Assembly (NCBI RefSeq): GCF_040451425.1
Contig: NZ_CP144374.1
Coordinates: 1,466,501-1,530,500, forward strand
Direction: 5' to 3'
DNA from: Thermodesulfovibrio sp. 3462-1
GTDB taxonomy: Bacteria; Nitrospirota; Thermodesulfovibrionia; Thermodesulfovibrionales; Thermodesulfovibrionaceae
DNA: 64,000 bases
The notes under the pieces are model-generated. The model ran no database searches. It worked only from the letters and a program-made list of their open reading frames with translations, and had not been told where the DNA came from. This document shows, one piece after another, positions 51,981 to 60,917 of the stretch. A program made the translations under genes and the position numbers. The first letter of the stretch is position 1. The number at the start of each line of letters is the position of its first letter.

Positions 51981-53125
51981 AGCTTCGTCATATAGGAGAT
52001 GTTTTAATTACAACGCCTGTTTTCAAAGCTTTAAGAGAAAATTTTCAGAATTCCTTTATTGCTGCATTAGTAAACCAAGGTACAGAGGCTGTCCTTGAGA
52101 AAAATCCTTACATAGACAAGATTATCACCTATGACAAAGGAATAAAAAAATTACCTGCTTTTAAAAGATATATTGAGGAGATGAGATTTCTGATGGATAT
52201 ACGAAAGATTGGGTTTGATACCACTATAGAGCTTACAGGAGGAGACAGAGCAGCAGTAATATCCTATTTTTCAGGAGCTAAAAAAAGAATTGGCATAAAA
52301 TCAAGAGGATTTTTTGGGAAAAAACATCTTTATACTGAGATTTTTGAAATAAACTGGCATAAACATACAGTGCTTCAGAATCTTGAAGTTCTTGAAAAAA
52401 TGGGGCTAACAATCGGAAAACCTGAAGTAATTCTTAATGTTACAGAAGAAGAAAAAACTTGGGCAAAAAACCTGATTTTTCCTTGTTATTCCGATCATTC
52501 ATTTTGTCATTCCGAGCAAAAGCAAAAAATCTCTTCCTTTAACAAAAAACTCATCCATATTCATCCTACATCCCGCTGGCTTTTTAAATGTTGGAAGGAT
52601 GAATACATGGCAGAAGTTATAAAGTGGTTGATTTCCAGTGGACACAGAGTTGTTCTTACTTCATCCCGAGATGATAGAGAACTTAAAAAGATTGAATCAA
52701 TTCTTTCATATATTCCTTCTTTTAGTTCTGAGCCCATCGGCTACGCTCAGGAAAAATCTCCCATAATCAATCTTGCAGGTAAACTAACCCTGAGGCAACT
52801 CATAGCAGTCTCATCAATTTGTGATTTTTACTTTGGCATAGACACAGCACCAATGCACATAGCAGCAGCATTAGGCAAGCCGGTTATAGCACTTTTTGGT
52901 CCAAGTGGAGCATTCCATTGGGGTCCGTGGGATAATGAAGCAATTGAGAAACCTTATCCTCAAAGAAATGGCATCCAGAGATTTGGCAAAAATATAGTAA
53001 TTCAGAGAAACTGGAGTTGCATTCCCTGTGGTCAGGATGGTTGCGGAGGCTCAAAAATAAGCAAATGCCTCTTTGACATAAAACCTGAGGAAGTAATTGA
53101 GGTTCTAAAAAACGTATTAAGTTGA
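51956..53125 (+). CDS. GT9-family (heptosyltransferase-like) glycosyltransferase with two repeat-derived insertions
   Basis: This 389-residue protein is of the WaaC/WaaF/WaaQ family: KKILVIKLRHIGDVLITTPVF at the start (in part), HPTSRWLFKCW, INLAGKLTLRQLIA, GIDTAPMHIAAALGKPVIALFGPS (in part) and the terminal WSCIPCGQDGC. It is about 35-40 residues longer than its relatives in this cluster. The excess falls at two places encoded by dispersed repeats: CYSDHSFCHSEQKQKISSFN (about 177-196) and SFSSEPIGYAQEKSP (about 255-269). Both keep the frame, so the gene may still work. Confidence 0.88.
   Translation: MYKKILVIKLRHIGDVLITTPVFKALRENFQNSFIAALVNQGTEAVLEKNPYIDKIITYDKGIKKLPAFKRYIEEMRFLMDIRKIGFDTTIELTGGDRAAVISYFSGAKKRIGIKSRGFFGKKHLYTEIFEINWHKHTVLQNLEVLEKMGLTIGKPEVILNVTEEEKTWAKNLIFPCYSDHSFCHSEQKQKISSFNKKLIHIHPTSRWLFKCWKDEYMAEVIKWLISSGHRVVLTSSRDDRELKKIESILSYIPSFSSEPIGYAQEKSPIINLAGKLTLRQLIAVSSICDFYFGIDTAPMHIAAALGKPVIALFGPSGAFHWGPWDNEAIEKPYPQRNGIQRFGKNIVIQRNWSCIPCGQDGCGGSKISKCLFDIKPEEVIEVLKNVLS
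52484..52535. repeat. Dispersed repeat inserted in frame in the GT9 gene (copy 1)
   Basis: GTCATTCCGAGC (52506-52517) followed by AAAAGCAAAAAATCTCT matches the common repeat type GTCATTCC-GAG-CGAAG-CGA-GGAATCTC with decay. A partial second copy, GTTATTCCGA, precedes it. The relative at 18454-18500 shares the GTCATTCC end and the GATCTC part. Confidence 0.6.
52722..52757. repeat. Dispersed palindromic repeat inserted in frame in the GT9 gene (copy 2)
   Basis: CTGAGC (52728-52733) and GCTCAG (52745-52750) flank CCATCGGCTAC, the pattern of the widespread TTCTGAGC-CC-TTCGGCTA-CGCTCAGGA repeat. It encodes extra residues in the loop before the conserved INLAGKLTLRQL block. Confidence 0.6.
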
Positions 53126-53164
53126 AAATATTCAATGATAACAGACATGTGATATAATAATTTC

Positions 53165-53296
53165 ATGTTAAAACTTAAAAATTTATTAAAAAAGCATGAG
53201 CAAAGACTGATTGAGAGAGAAAAAGAAAGGACTGATGCGATTGAGCCTTATGAAATTATACAAAAGAGATATATACAAATTTTTAACATTTCTTGA
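53165..53296 (+). CDS. Possible 43-residue small protein between glycosyltransferases
   Basis: An open frame of 43 codons (MLKLKNLLKKHEQRLIEREK at the start) is predicted to be a charged helix. TATAAT (53153-53158) lies 6 bases before the ATG, without a ribosome-binding site. No family is recognised. It may be a remnant of a larger gene or no gene at all. Confidence 0.3.
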   Translation: MLKLKNLLKKHEQRLIEREKERTDAIEPYEIIQKRYIQIFNIS

Positions 53297-53330
53297 TAAA
53301 TTATCCCAGTGAAGGTAATAAACAGGGTAA

Positions 53331-54431
53331 ATGAAGATAATTTTACATACTGAGTCATCAATGGGTTGGGGAGGACAGGAAATTCGTATCCTTCAGGAAG
53401 CAAAAGTTATGAGAGGTAGAGGATATAGAGTTTTAATTGCTGCAGAAGAAAATAGTGAAATTTTAAAGAGAGCTAAAAAGGAAGGTTTTGAAGTATTTGC
53501 TGTTAAATTTTCAAAATATCATCCACTTTCTTTCTTAAGAATTAAGGCTTTGATAGAAAAAGAAAAGGTTGATATAGTTAATACCCATAGCTCCAAAGAC
53601 AGCTGGGTTACTACAATTGCAGCAAAGTTAGCCTCTAATAAACCTAAAATAATTAGAACAAGACACTTATCAACTCCGATAAAAAATACTGCTCTAAATC
53701 GATTGATTTATAATGTCTTACCTGATATTATTATAACCACATCAGAAGAAATAAGAAAAAACATGATAAATATAAATAAATTCAATCCTAATAAAATTTT
53801 CTCAATCCCCACTGGAGTAAATTTAGAAAAGTTTGATCCTGAAAAAGTTAAACCAATATTTAATAGCAAAGAATTCAAGGTAGGAACAATAGGAGTTTTA
53901 AGAAGCTGGAAAGGACATATATATTTGTTAGAAGCTATTCCTTTAATATTACAATATATTACCAACATTAAATTTTATATCGTAGGAGACGGACCACAAA
54001 AACAAAACATTGAAAATCATATAAAAAAATTAAATATAGAAAAATGGGTTATTATGTTAGGACATAGAGAAGACATCCCTCAAATATTAGCTTCATTAGA
54101 TGTAGTTGTTCATCCTTCCTATGCTAACGAGGGAGTTCCACAGGCTATCCTTCAAGCAATGGCAATGAAAAAATGTGTTATTGCTTCAGACATTATAGGT
54201 ATTAGGGAAGTTGTGATTAATGAAAAAACAGGTTTACTTGTGCCTCCTAAAAAACCTGAAGAAATTGCAAAAGAAATTATACGTGTTTATAAGGACCCAA
54301 ATTTAAAAAAAATATTAGGCACAGAAGCCCAAAAATTTGTAAAATATAAATATTCCACAGATGAAATGTTCAGAAAAATAGAAGAAATATATAAAAAATT
54401 CCCTAAAAATGAATTCTCGAACGCCATTTAG
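53331..54431 (+). CDS. GT4-family glycosyltransferase
   Basis: This 366-residue GT-B enzyme has HTESSMGWGGQEIRILQEAKVM (in part), VNTHSSKDSWVTTIAAKL, IRTRHLSTPI, SIPTGVNLEKFDP, GVLRSWKGHIYLLEAIP, MLGHREDIPQILASLDV and HPSYANEGVPQAILQAMAMKK (in part), with the E-x7-E acidic pair. It is a close paralogue of the broken gene at 60918-62076, sharing the ILHTES, HSxKDS and LGHREDIPQIL blocks. It probably builds LPS outer core or O-antigen. Confidence 0.88.
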   Translation: MKIILHTESSMGWGGQEIRILQEAKVMRGRGYRVLIAAEENSEILKRAKKEGFEVFAVKFSKYHPLSFLRIKALIEKEKVDIVNTHSSKDSWVTTIAAKLASNKPKIIRTRHLSTPIKNTALNRLIYNVLPDIIITTSEEIRKNMININKFNPNKIFSIPTGVNLEKFDPEKVKPIFNSKEFKVGTIGVLRSWKGHIYLLEAIPLILQYITNIKFYIVGDGPQKQNIENHIKKLNIEKWVIMLGHREDIPQILASLDVVVHPSYANEGVPQAILQAMAMKKCVIASDIIGIREVVINEKTGLLVPPKKPEEIAKEIIRVYKDPNLKKILGTEAQKFVKYKYSTDEMFRKIEEIYKKFPKNEFSNAI

Positions 54432-55536
54432 AATATTGCAATTTTTGTTTATAATTTATAGATTTCCGAAATTAATTTTAAAAAGGATTTTAAAATATAA
54501 AAAACCCAACAATCCTAAAAAAATATTAATTATTCATCAACTATTTTTGGGAGATACATTGATGACCACTTCTTTATTAGCAAAGATAAGAAAAAATTTT
54601 CCTACAGCTGATATATATTATGCTATGCCTGAAGTGTTTATAAAACTGTATTCTACAAATCCTTATGGTGTAGTTCCTGTAGGATTTAATGTATTTAAGT
54701 GGAAAACATTTTTAAATTTGTTGAAACTACCTAAATTTGATTGGGCAATAATTCCGGGTGATAATAGGTATGGATGGACAGCTTTCGCTATAGGAGCAAA
54801 ATGGATTACAGGATTTGCTGGAGATACTCCTAGATATAAAAATTGGTGTTTTGATGAGCTTAAATCTATTCCTAATATTCCTCAATCATGGTCTGATATT
54901 CTTACAAACCTTGTGGAAGGAATAGACCCTGACCCATTTAATTTTAAAGAATGGCCACAGCCTTCTTATAAACCATTTAAAATGCCACCAGCTAAATATG
55001 TATTATTACATATAGGAGCAAAATCCAGACTTAAATTATGGGACAATCAAAAATGGAAAAAAATTATAGAATATTTAAAACAATATCATCTAAAGATAGC
55101 CCTAAGTTGCGGGCCAAATGAAAAAGAATGTTTAAATGGAATAGACATAAATGATCCTAATATTTTTCTTTATCCAGGAAATCTCGATCTTGTTCAAATG
55201 TGGGAACTCATAAAAAAAGCATGTTTATTAATCTCTGTAGATAATGGAATTGCTCATTTATCCAAGATAATTGGAACCCCAACTATTTGTCTTTTTGGTC
55301 CAGCTTCTGCTATATTATTCGATAAAGGACGATTTTGGCAATATTGTCCTTTTCTCTCAATTTCAAAACCTATAAAGTGTAGAAATCAAAATAAAATGTT
55401 TAAAAGAAATATCAACTGGATCCAAACATGTCAAAGACTACCACATCAATGTTCAGAGGCAAAATGTATGGAAATAATAGAAGTAGAAGACATAACCAAC
55501 GCTGCAGAATTTTTTATTAAAAAATGTTGCGAATAG
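54409..55536 (+). CDS. GT9-family (heptosyltransferase-like) glycosyltransferase
   Basis: This 375-residue relative of WaaF shows ILIIHQLFLGDTLMTTSLLAK (in part), VLLHIGAKSRLKLW, and the donor-binding LISVDNGIAHLSKIIGTPTICLFG (in part). The C-terminal part carries five Cys residues. The base composition is strikingly AT-rich: 54481-54540 has 10 G or C in 60. It overlaps both neighbours (23 and 13 bases). Confidence 0.82.
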   Translation: MNSRTPFRILQFLFIIYRFPKLILKRILKYKKPNNPKKILIIHQLFLGDTLMTTSLLAKIRKNFPTADIYYAMPEVFIKLYSTNPYGVVPVGFNVFKWKTFLNLLKLPKFDWAIIPGDNRYGWTAFAIGAKWITGFAGDTPRYKNWCFDELKSIPNIPQSWSDILTNLVEGIDPDPFNFKEWPQPSYKPFKMPPAKYVLLHIGAKSRLKLWDNQKWKKIIEYLKQYHLKIALSCGPNEKECLNGIDINDPNIFLYPGNLDLVQMWELIKKACLLISVDNGIAHLSKIIGTPTICLFGPASAILFDKGRFWQYCPFLSISKPIKCRNQNKMFKRNINWIQTCQRLPHQCSEAKCMEIIEVEDITNAAEFFIKKCCE

Positions 55537-56660
55537 GATTACTTATTGATTCATTAATTGGTGGTGGTGCTGAGCGAGTAGTATTGAATCTTTTTTCAAT
55601 ATTTAGCCGCCTAGGCCATGATCCACATATAATTTTAATTAAAAATAAAATTGATATACCAATTGAAGAAGTACCTTCTTCTAAAATTCATATTCTTTCA
55701 AAAGACGGAGTTTTAAGTCATAATAAATTTCTTAATAAATTAATGTTATCACAAAAACTCAAGCAAGTCATTAGAAAAATCGAAAGTGACGGATTGAGTT
55801 TTCATTTTTACATTTCAAATGCAGAGGATATGGATAGAATAACCAAAATAGCTAAACTGCCAAATGTTTATATAAGATATAGAAATTGCATGTCAGAATA
55901 TATTAAAAACAAAATAGGAAATAAAGGCTATATAAAAACATTGATAAGAAAGTATCGTTTTTTAAGGAAATTTAGGAAAATTTATAACAATAGACACATA
56001 ATCACTGTCTCACAAGCTTTAGCCGATGATATTTTAAAAAATGTAGGAATCAAACCAAAATCTATAAAAACAATTTATAATCCCTTTAATTTTGAGAAAA
56101 TTAGAAAATTAGGCAATGAGAAAGAAGATTTACCTTCTGAACCATATATAATTTATGCTGCCAAATTTGAAAATCGAAAACGTCATGATCTTCTGATAGA
56201 TGCATATTATAAAGCAAATATTCCTCATAAATTAGTTCTCATAGGAGGTTGTTATACAGAATCTGATAGGTTGACTTTTAAAAAATTGTTAAATCAAATC
56301 CATAGACTTAAGCTGCAACATAAAGTTATTCTCCCGGGTTTTCAAAAAAATCCTTATCCTTGGATAAAAAACGCTTCTTTATTTGTTATGTCTTCTGATA
56401 GTGAAGGACTTCCTACAGTTTTAATAGAATCTCTAATATTAGGAACTCCTGTTGTAAGTACCGATTGCCCCACAGGACCAAGAGAAATATTAACTGGACA
56501 GCTTAGTAAATTTCTCTCACCGCCTGGTGATTCGGAAGCATTAGCAAAAAATATAAAGTCTGCGCTTGATAGTTATCCTGAAATAAATGAGGATATATTA
56601 AAAAAATTTGATGAAAATTATGTTGCAAAACAATATATTGAACATTGTTTAAAAAAATAA
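55524..56660 (+). CDS. GT4-family glycosyltransferase
   Basis: This 378-residue protein starts with LLIDSLIGGGAERVVLNLFS, then has IITVSQALADDI, IYAAKFENRKRHDLLIDAY, VILPGFQKNPYPWIKNASLFVMSSDSEGLPTVLIESL (in parts) and GTPVVSTDCPTGPREIL. The pattern fits N-acetylgalactosamine-type or WbnK/PglJ-like transferases. AT-rich like its neighbours (55681-55740 has 12 G or C in 60). Confidence 0.87.
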   Translation: MLRIGLLIDSLIGGGAERVVLNLFSIFSRLGHDPHIILIKNKIDIPIEEVPSSKIHILSKDGVLSHNKFLNKLMLSQKLKQVIRKIESDGLSFHFYISNAEDMDRITKIAKLPNVYIRYRNCMSEYIKNKIGNKGYIKTLIRKYRFLRKFRKIYNNRHIITVSQALADDILKNVGIKPKSIKTIYNPFNFEKIRKLGNEKEDLPSEPYIIYAAKFENRKRHDLLIDAYYKANIPHKLVLIGGCYTESDRLTFKKLLNQIHRLKLQHKVILPGFQKNPYPWIKNASLFVMSSDSEGLPTVLIESLILGTPVVSTDCPTGPREILTGQLSKFLSPPGDSEALAKNIKSALDSYPEINEDILKKFDENYVAKQYIEHCLKK

Positions 56661-56682
56661 ATAAATTATAATAAATAAATTT

Positions 56683-58623
56683 ATGTGCGGAATTGCTGGA
56701 ATTTTTAAGAAAAATTTTATTAACCCTTTATATATAGAAAAAATGCTATCTGTGCTATCTCATCGAGGCCCTGATAAGAAAGGTTTTGTTTGTTTTCAGA
56801 CAGGAAAGCACAAATATTATCCTCTAAATTCAGTAAAAAATATTCAATATTCAAAAAATTTTGATTTTATTTTAGGGCATGTAAGATTAAGTATAATTGA
56901 CTTGACAGATTCAGCACATCAGCCAATGTCAGACGAAGAAAATAAACTTTGGATTGTTTACAATGGAGAGATTTTTAACTATAAAGAGTTGCGTAAAGAA
57001 CTAGAAAAATTGGGATATAGGTTTAAATCTAATTCTGATACTGAGGTATTATTGTATGCATTTAAAAAATATGGACAATCATGTCTTGAAAAATTAAGAG
57101 GATTTTTTGTGTTTTGTATATATGACTCTAAAAACAATAAGCTTTTTATAGCAAGAGATAGATTGGGGAAAAAACCACTTAAATACTATTGGGATGGAGA
57201 GTATTTTTGCTTTGCATCTGAAATTAAGGCATTACTTAAATTGCCATGGATTAAAAAAGAAATTTATATGAAAGCTGTTGAGCAATACCTTTCGTTGCGA
57301 TATATTTTGTTTCCTTATACAATAATAAAAGGAATTAAGAAATTACCTCCAGGATGCTTTATGGAATTTTTTCTTGATACTCCCCAAAAAGAACCTGTTA
57401 TTACTCGATACTATTTCCCATGTTTTCAACCTAAAATCAATATTTCTTATAATGATGCAAAAGAACAATCTCTGAATTTATTAAAAGAATCAATAAAATA
57501 CAGGTTGATATCTGATGTGCCTTTAGGTTTATTTTTAAGTGGCGGGATTGATTCATCCACTATATTGGCTGTGTTATGTTATTCTACAGAAAATTATAAA
57601 ATTAATACGTTAACTGCAGGATTTACAGATTCTAATTATGATGAAAAATATTATGCTAGTTTAATAGCAAATTTTCTAAATACTAATCATATAGAGAAAA
57701 ATATCATATTAAATCCTAAAGAAGATTTAACTAAAATAGTATGGTATTTTGACGAACCTTTTGGTGATCCATCTGTTATTCCAGTATTCTATCTTACAAA
57801 AGCTGCTTCTCAGTATTTCAAAGTAGCTATTACAGGAGATGGCGGAGATGAGTTATTTGGTGGATATAAAAGATATTACATACATTACAGAAATCGTTTT
57901 ATTAACTATTTACCTTTTAAAGCACTTTATAGAATTATTAAAGCTTTTAATAAAAAAATCCCGTTTAATTGGGATAAAAAACACAGTTGTGGTAAAGTTT
58001 CAAGAATTATGGAATCTATTTCTGACAATTTAATAAACACATATCCGTTGAGATTTTCAGGATTTTCTCTAAGAACGCAAGAAATTTTATATAATGCAAA
58101 TTTCTCTCATAATGAAAAAATTTGGCCAGATGAAATTTTAAAACTTTTAGAAAAGACAAAAGTATCAAATTCTATGGAGATTCTTATGGCATTAGATCAA
58201 ATCACATACTTATCAGAAGATATTTTAGTTAAAGCTGATTTAGGAGGAATGGCTCATAGTTTAGAAATTCGAAGTCCTTTTCTTGACCATATATTTGTTG
58301 AGTGGATCAATAAATTACCTTTGTCATATAAAATAAATAAAAAAATCCTTAGAGATATAATTAGAGATAAAGTTCCAGTTGAAATATTAGGTAGGAAAAA
58401 AGCTGGGTTCAATCCACCTATTGGTAAATGGATGAAAACTATTCTAAAAGACGACTTATTTTATTATCTTCTTTCAGATGAAAGCCCATTTTGTTTATTT
58501 AAAAAAGAGGAGATAAAAAAAATAATGGATCTACACTTTTCAGGGAAAATCAATTTAGGAGAACCTTTATGGATTCTTTTAGTATTAGGAATTTGGCTAA
58601 AGACTTATAATTTAGAATTATAA
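56683..58623 (+). CDS. asnB: Asparagine synthetase (glutamine-hydrolysing) family amidotransferase
   Basis: This 646-residue protein has an N-terminal class II glutaminase domain with nucleophile Cys2 (MCGIAGIF), RGPD, HVRLSIIDL and NGEIFNY, and a C-terminal ATP-PPi synthetase domain with LSGGIDSSTILA (about 287-298) and GDGGDELFGGYKRY. In O-antigen clusters such AsnB-like enzymes often convert a uronic-acid carboxylate to an amide, so a sugar substrate is as likely as aspartate. TATAAT lies 10 bases before the ATG (56667-56672). Confidence 0.9.
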   Translation: MCGIAGIFKKNFINPLYIEKMLSVLSHRGPDKKGFVCFQTGKHKYYPLNSVKNIQYSKNFDFILGHVRLSIIDLTDSAHQPMSDEENKLWIVYNGEIFNYKELRKELEKLGYRFKSNSDTEVLLYAFKKYGQSCLEKLRGFFVFCIYDSKNNKLFIARDRLGKKPLKYYWDGEYFCFASEIKALLKLPWIKKEIYMKAVEQYLSLRYILFPYTIIKGIKKLPPGCFMEFFLDTPQKEPVITRYYFPCFQPKINISYNDAKEQSLNLLKESIKYRLISDVPLGLFLSGGIDSSTILAVLCYSTENYKINTLTAGFTDSNYDEKYYASLIANFLNTNHIEKNIILNPKEDLTKIVWYFDEPFGDPSVIPVFYLTKAASQYFKVAITGDGGDELFGGYKRYYIHYRNRFINYLPFKALYRIIKAFNKKIPFNWDKKHSCGKVSRIMESISDNLINTYPLRFSGFSLRTQEILYNANFSHNEKIWPDEILKLLEKTKVSNSMEILMALDQITYLSEDILVKADLGGMAHSLEIRSPFLDHIFVEWINKLPLSYKINKKILRDIIRDKVPVEILGRKKAGFNPPIGKWMKTILKDDLFYYLLSDESPFCLFKKEEIKKIMDLHFSGKINLGEPLWILLVLGIWLKTYNLEL

Positions 58624-58625
58624 AT

Positions 58626-59906
58626 ATGCTAAAAAATTACTTCATCGATAAAGAAAAAATATCATTCATAAATCTCGTTCTTCTTTGTGTTCTTATTTTT
58701 GTTCTTCCAATTGCTCATACAGCGACCATTCGTTCGGTTGCTATGTTTACTCCTATGCTTCTTTTATTTGGGAGATATTTTATTGCGAAAGATTTTAAAT
58801 GGATAAAAACTTCCTTTGAATTGCCATTTTTTGCTTTTTTCTTGATGGCAATTATTTCTATATTTACCTCAGTTGATAGGCATGAAACAGTCAAAGAAAT
58901 ATGGGGAGAATTAATTGTACCTATTTTGCTTTTTTATACAACTTATTATGCTATAGAAAACAAAAATCATGCATTCATTTTGTTGAAAGCTTTATTTATA
59001 GGAAGTCTGGTTTTTAGTTTATATTCTTTTTATGATTTTTACCAGCATGGTGGGAAATTTTTTACAGTTGTTTACAAAGCTGGAGGCTTAAGAGATCCTG
59101 GAGGTGGTGAGGTTGCTGCTTTATATCATACAATGGTTATTCCTTTCATATTTTGGGCTCTATTTTATTGGGAAAATACTAAAGAAAAAATTTTATTATT
59201 TTTTATTTTCTTAATTAATCTTGTAGCTTTTCATATAACATTTGTCCGTGCTGGCATGCTTGCTTTAGCATTTCAAACTGTATTCATAATTGGAATTCTT
59301 TTAAGAGAAAAAAAATGGATTTTGAGCATCTTTCTTGCTATAATTCTGATTTTTACAGTCCACCTGTACGTTGAAAAAAAGATGCTTCGTGAACTACATA
59401 ATGAAAAAATACCTTCAATAAAAGATTACATAAAAATGTCTCCTGAAGAAATCGCAGGAACTAATCCTTCATCAATGAAACAAAGATTAGCTATGTGGAA
59501 AACAGCAATAGAGAAAATTGCTGAAAATCCATTCTATCCTCATGGTTATGGCAGATTTTTATTTGGTAAAACTGTAAGAAATGAAAAAAATAAACATTTT
59601 ATTTATCCTCAAACACATAACACTTTTATAGGTATAACTTTTGAGCTTGGAATTCAAGGTTTGGTAGTCTTTCTCTGGATAATAGGAAAGTTCTTTTTTG
59701 TGTGCTGTAAATACTGGTATAAGTATAAACAAAGCATTGTTAAGTATCTCTCAGTTTCTCTAATTACAATGATGATAGGTTACTGGATTAATAACTTTTT
59801 TGGAAGCTTTGATGGTGATGACAGCAAATTACTTTTTATGATGCTTCTTGGTATTGGTATGGCAATTATGCATAAAACGCTTAAAGAAAAGGAATTCAAA
59901 TGCTGA
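58626..59906 (+). CDS. O-antigen ligase/polymerase (WaaL/Wzy_C family) membrane protein
   Basis: This 426-residue polytopic protein has about 11 membrane helices and a large periplasmic loop (about 255-340). The loop contains PHGYGRFLF and the conserved HNTFIGITFELGIQGL block typical of WaaL/Wzy_C proteins. It joins O-polysaccharide to lipid A-core in the periplasm, or polymerises it. Ligase is favoured by the R-bearing segment FVRAGMLAL and the cluster context, but the two classes are hard to separate. Confidence 0.85.
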   Translation: MLKNYFIDKEKISFINLVLLCVLIFVLPIAHTATIRSVAMFTPMLLLFGRYFIAKDFKWIKTSFELPFFAFFLMAIISIFTSVDRHETVKEIWGELIVPILLFYTTYYAIENKNHAFILLKALFIGSLVFSLYSFYDFYQHGGKFFTVVYKAGGLRDPGGGEVAALYHTMVIPFIFWALFYWENTKEKILLFFIFLINLVAFHITFVRAGMLALAFQTVFIIGILLREKKWILSIFLAIILIFTVHLYVEKKMLRELHNEKIPSIKDYIKMSPEEIAGTNPSSMKQRLAMWKTAIEKIAENPFYPHGYGRFLFGKTVRNEKNKHFIYPQTHNTFIGITFELGIQGLVVFLWIIGKFFFVCCKYWYKYKQSIVKYLSVSLITMMIGYWINNFFGSFDGDDSKLLFMMLLGIGMAIMHKTLKEKEFKC

Positions 59907-60916
59907 ATAAAATTCTCTTTATCCGCAGGGACAACATTGGAGACCTTGTATGTACTACACCAGCGATTCATGCGGTAAGGAAAAAATATCCTCATGCAAA
60001 AATAGGTATACTTGTCAACACCTACAATGCTGATGTGGTAAAAAACAATCCTGATATTGATGAAATATATATCTATGAAAAGGCAAAACATGTTCCCGAG
60101 AAAAATAAAATTTTAGTGTGGATGAACAATTTAAGATTGCTTATGAAAATAAGAAAAGACAAATATGATGTTGCAATAGCATGCGGTTCTTATTCTCCAC
60201 GACTTGCAAGATATGCCTACATGACAGGAGCTACTGTTAGAATAGGATATATACCGAAAGATATTGAAAAATCAACATCTTATAATATGGCTTTGCAGGA
60301 ACCCGAACAGCCAATGCATGAAATTGAAAGAGTTTTTAGACTTTTATTGCCCTTAGGAATTGATGAAATCCCAAATAAATTAAAAATTTTCCCATCACAA
60401 TCTGAGATTAAAAGGGTAAAAGAGTTTTTAAAAAGAAAAAATAAACTTTTAATTGCCTTTCACATAAGTAGTAGAAAGCCTGAAAATAGGTGGTCTGCGG
60501 AAAAATTTATAAATCTTGCAAAACTTGTTTTAGCACATAACAATGCAGATATAATGCTTTTATGGTCTCCAGGAAGCGAGAAAAATCCTTATCATCCTGG
60601 AGATGATGAAAAAGCAGAGTTTATTATTAAATCACTACCTCAAATTATTCCATACAAAACAAATCATTTAAGAGAGCTTATTGCTGCTCTTAGTGTTGCC
60701 AATGTGGTAGTGTGTCTTGATGGTGGAGCAATGCATATTGCCGCAGCATTAGGTAAACCAATTGTCACTGTATGGGGTTCTACAGAGCAGCAAAGATGGA
60801 AACCATGGGGCGTTAAACACATTATTTTACAAGAGCAAACAAAAAAAGCTGAAAATATTACATCTGACCAAGTCTTTGAAGCAGTGCAAACTCTTCTTAA
60901 GGAGATTTCATCCTAA
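59900..60916 (+). CDS. GT9-family (heptosyltransferase-like) glycosyltransferase
   Basis: This 338-residue member of the WaaC/F/Q family has KILFIRRDNIGDLVCTTPAIH (in part), ARYAYMTGATVRIGYI, HISSRKPENRWSAEKFINLAK (in part), VCLDGGAMHIAAALGKPIVTVWGS (in part). It lacks the extra segments seen in the 51956 gene, so it is a useful reference for their insertion. It overlaps the ligase gene by 7 bases and is followed after one base by the broken GT4 gene. Confidence 0.9.
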   Translation: MLNKILFIRRDNIGDLVCTTPAIHAVRKKYPHAKIGILVNTYNADVVKNNPDIDEIYIYEKAKHVPEKNKILVWMNNLRLLMKIRKDKYDVAIACGSYSPRLARYAYMTGATVRIGYIPKDIEKSTSYNMALQEPEQPMHEIERVFRLLLPLGIDEIPNKLKIFPSQSEIKRVKEFLKRKNKLLIAFHISSRKPENRWSAEKFINLAKLVLAHNNADIMLLWSPGSEKNPYHPGDDEKAEFIIKSLPQIIPYKTNHLRELIAALSVANVVVCLDGGAMHIAAALGKPIVTVWGSTEQQRWKPWGVKHIILQEQTKKAENITSDQVFEAVQTLLKEISS

Positions 60917-60917
60917 G

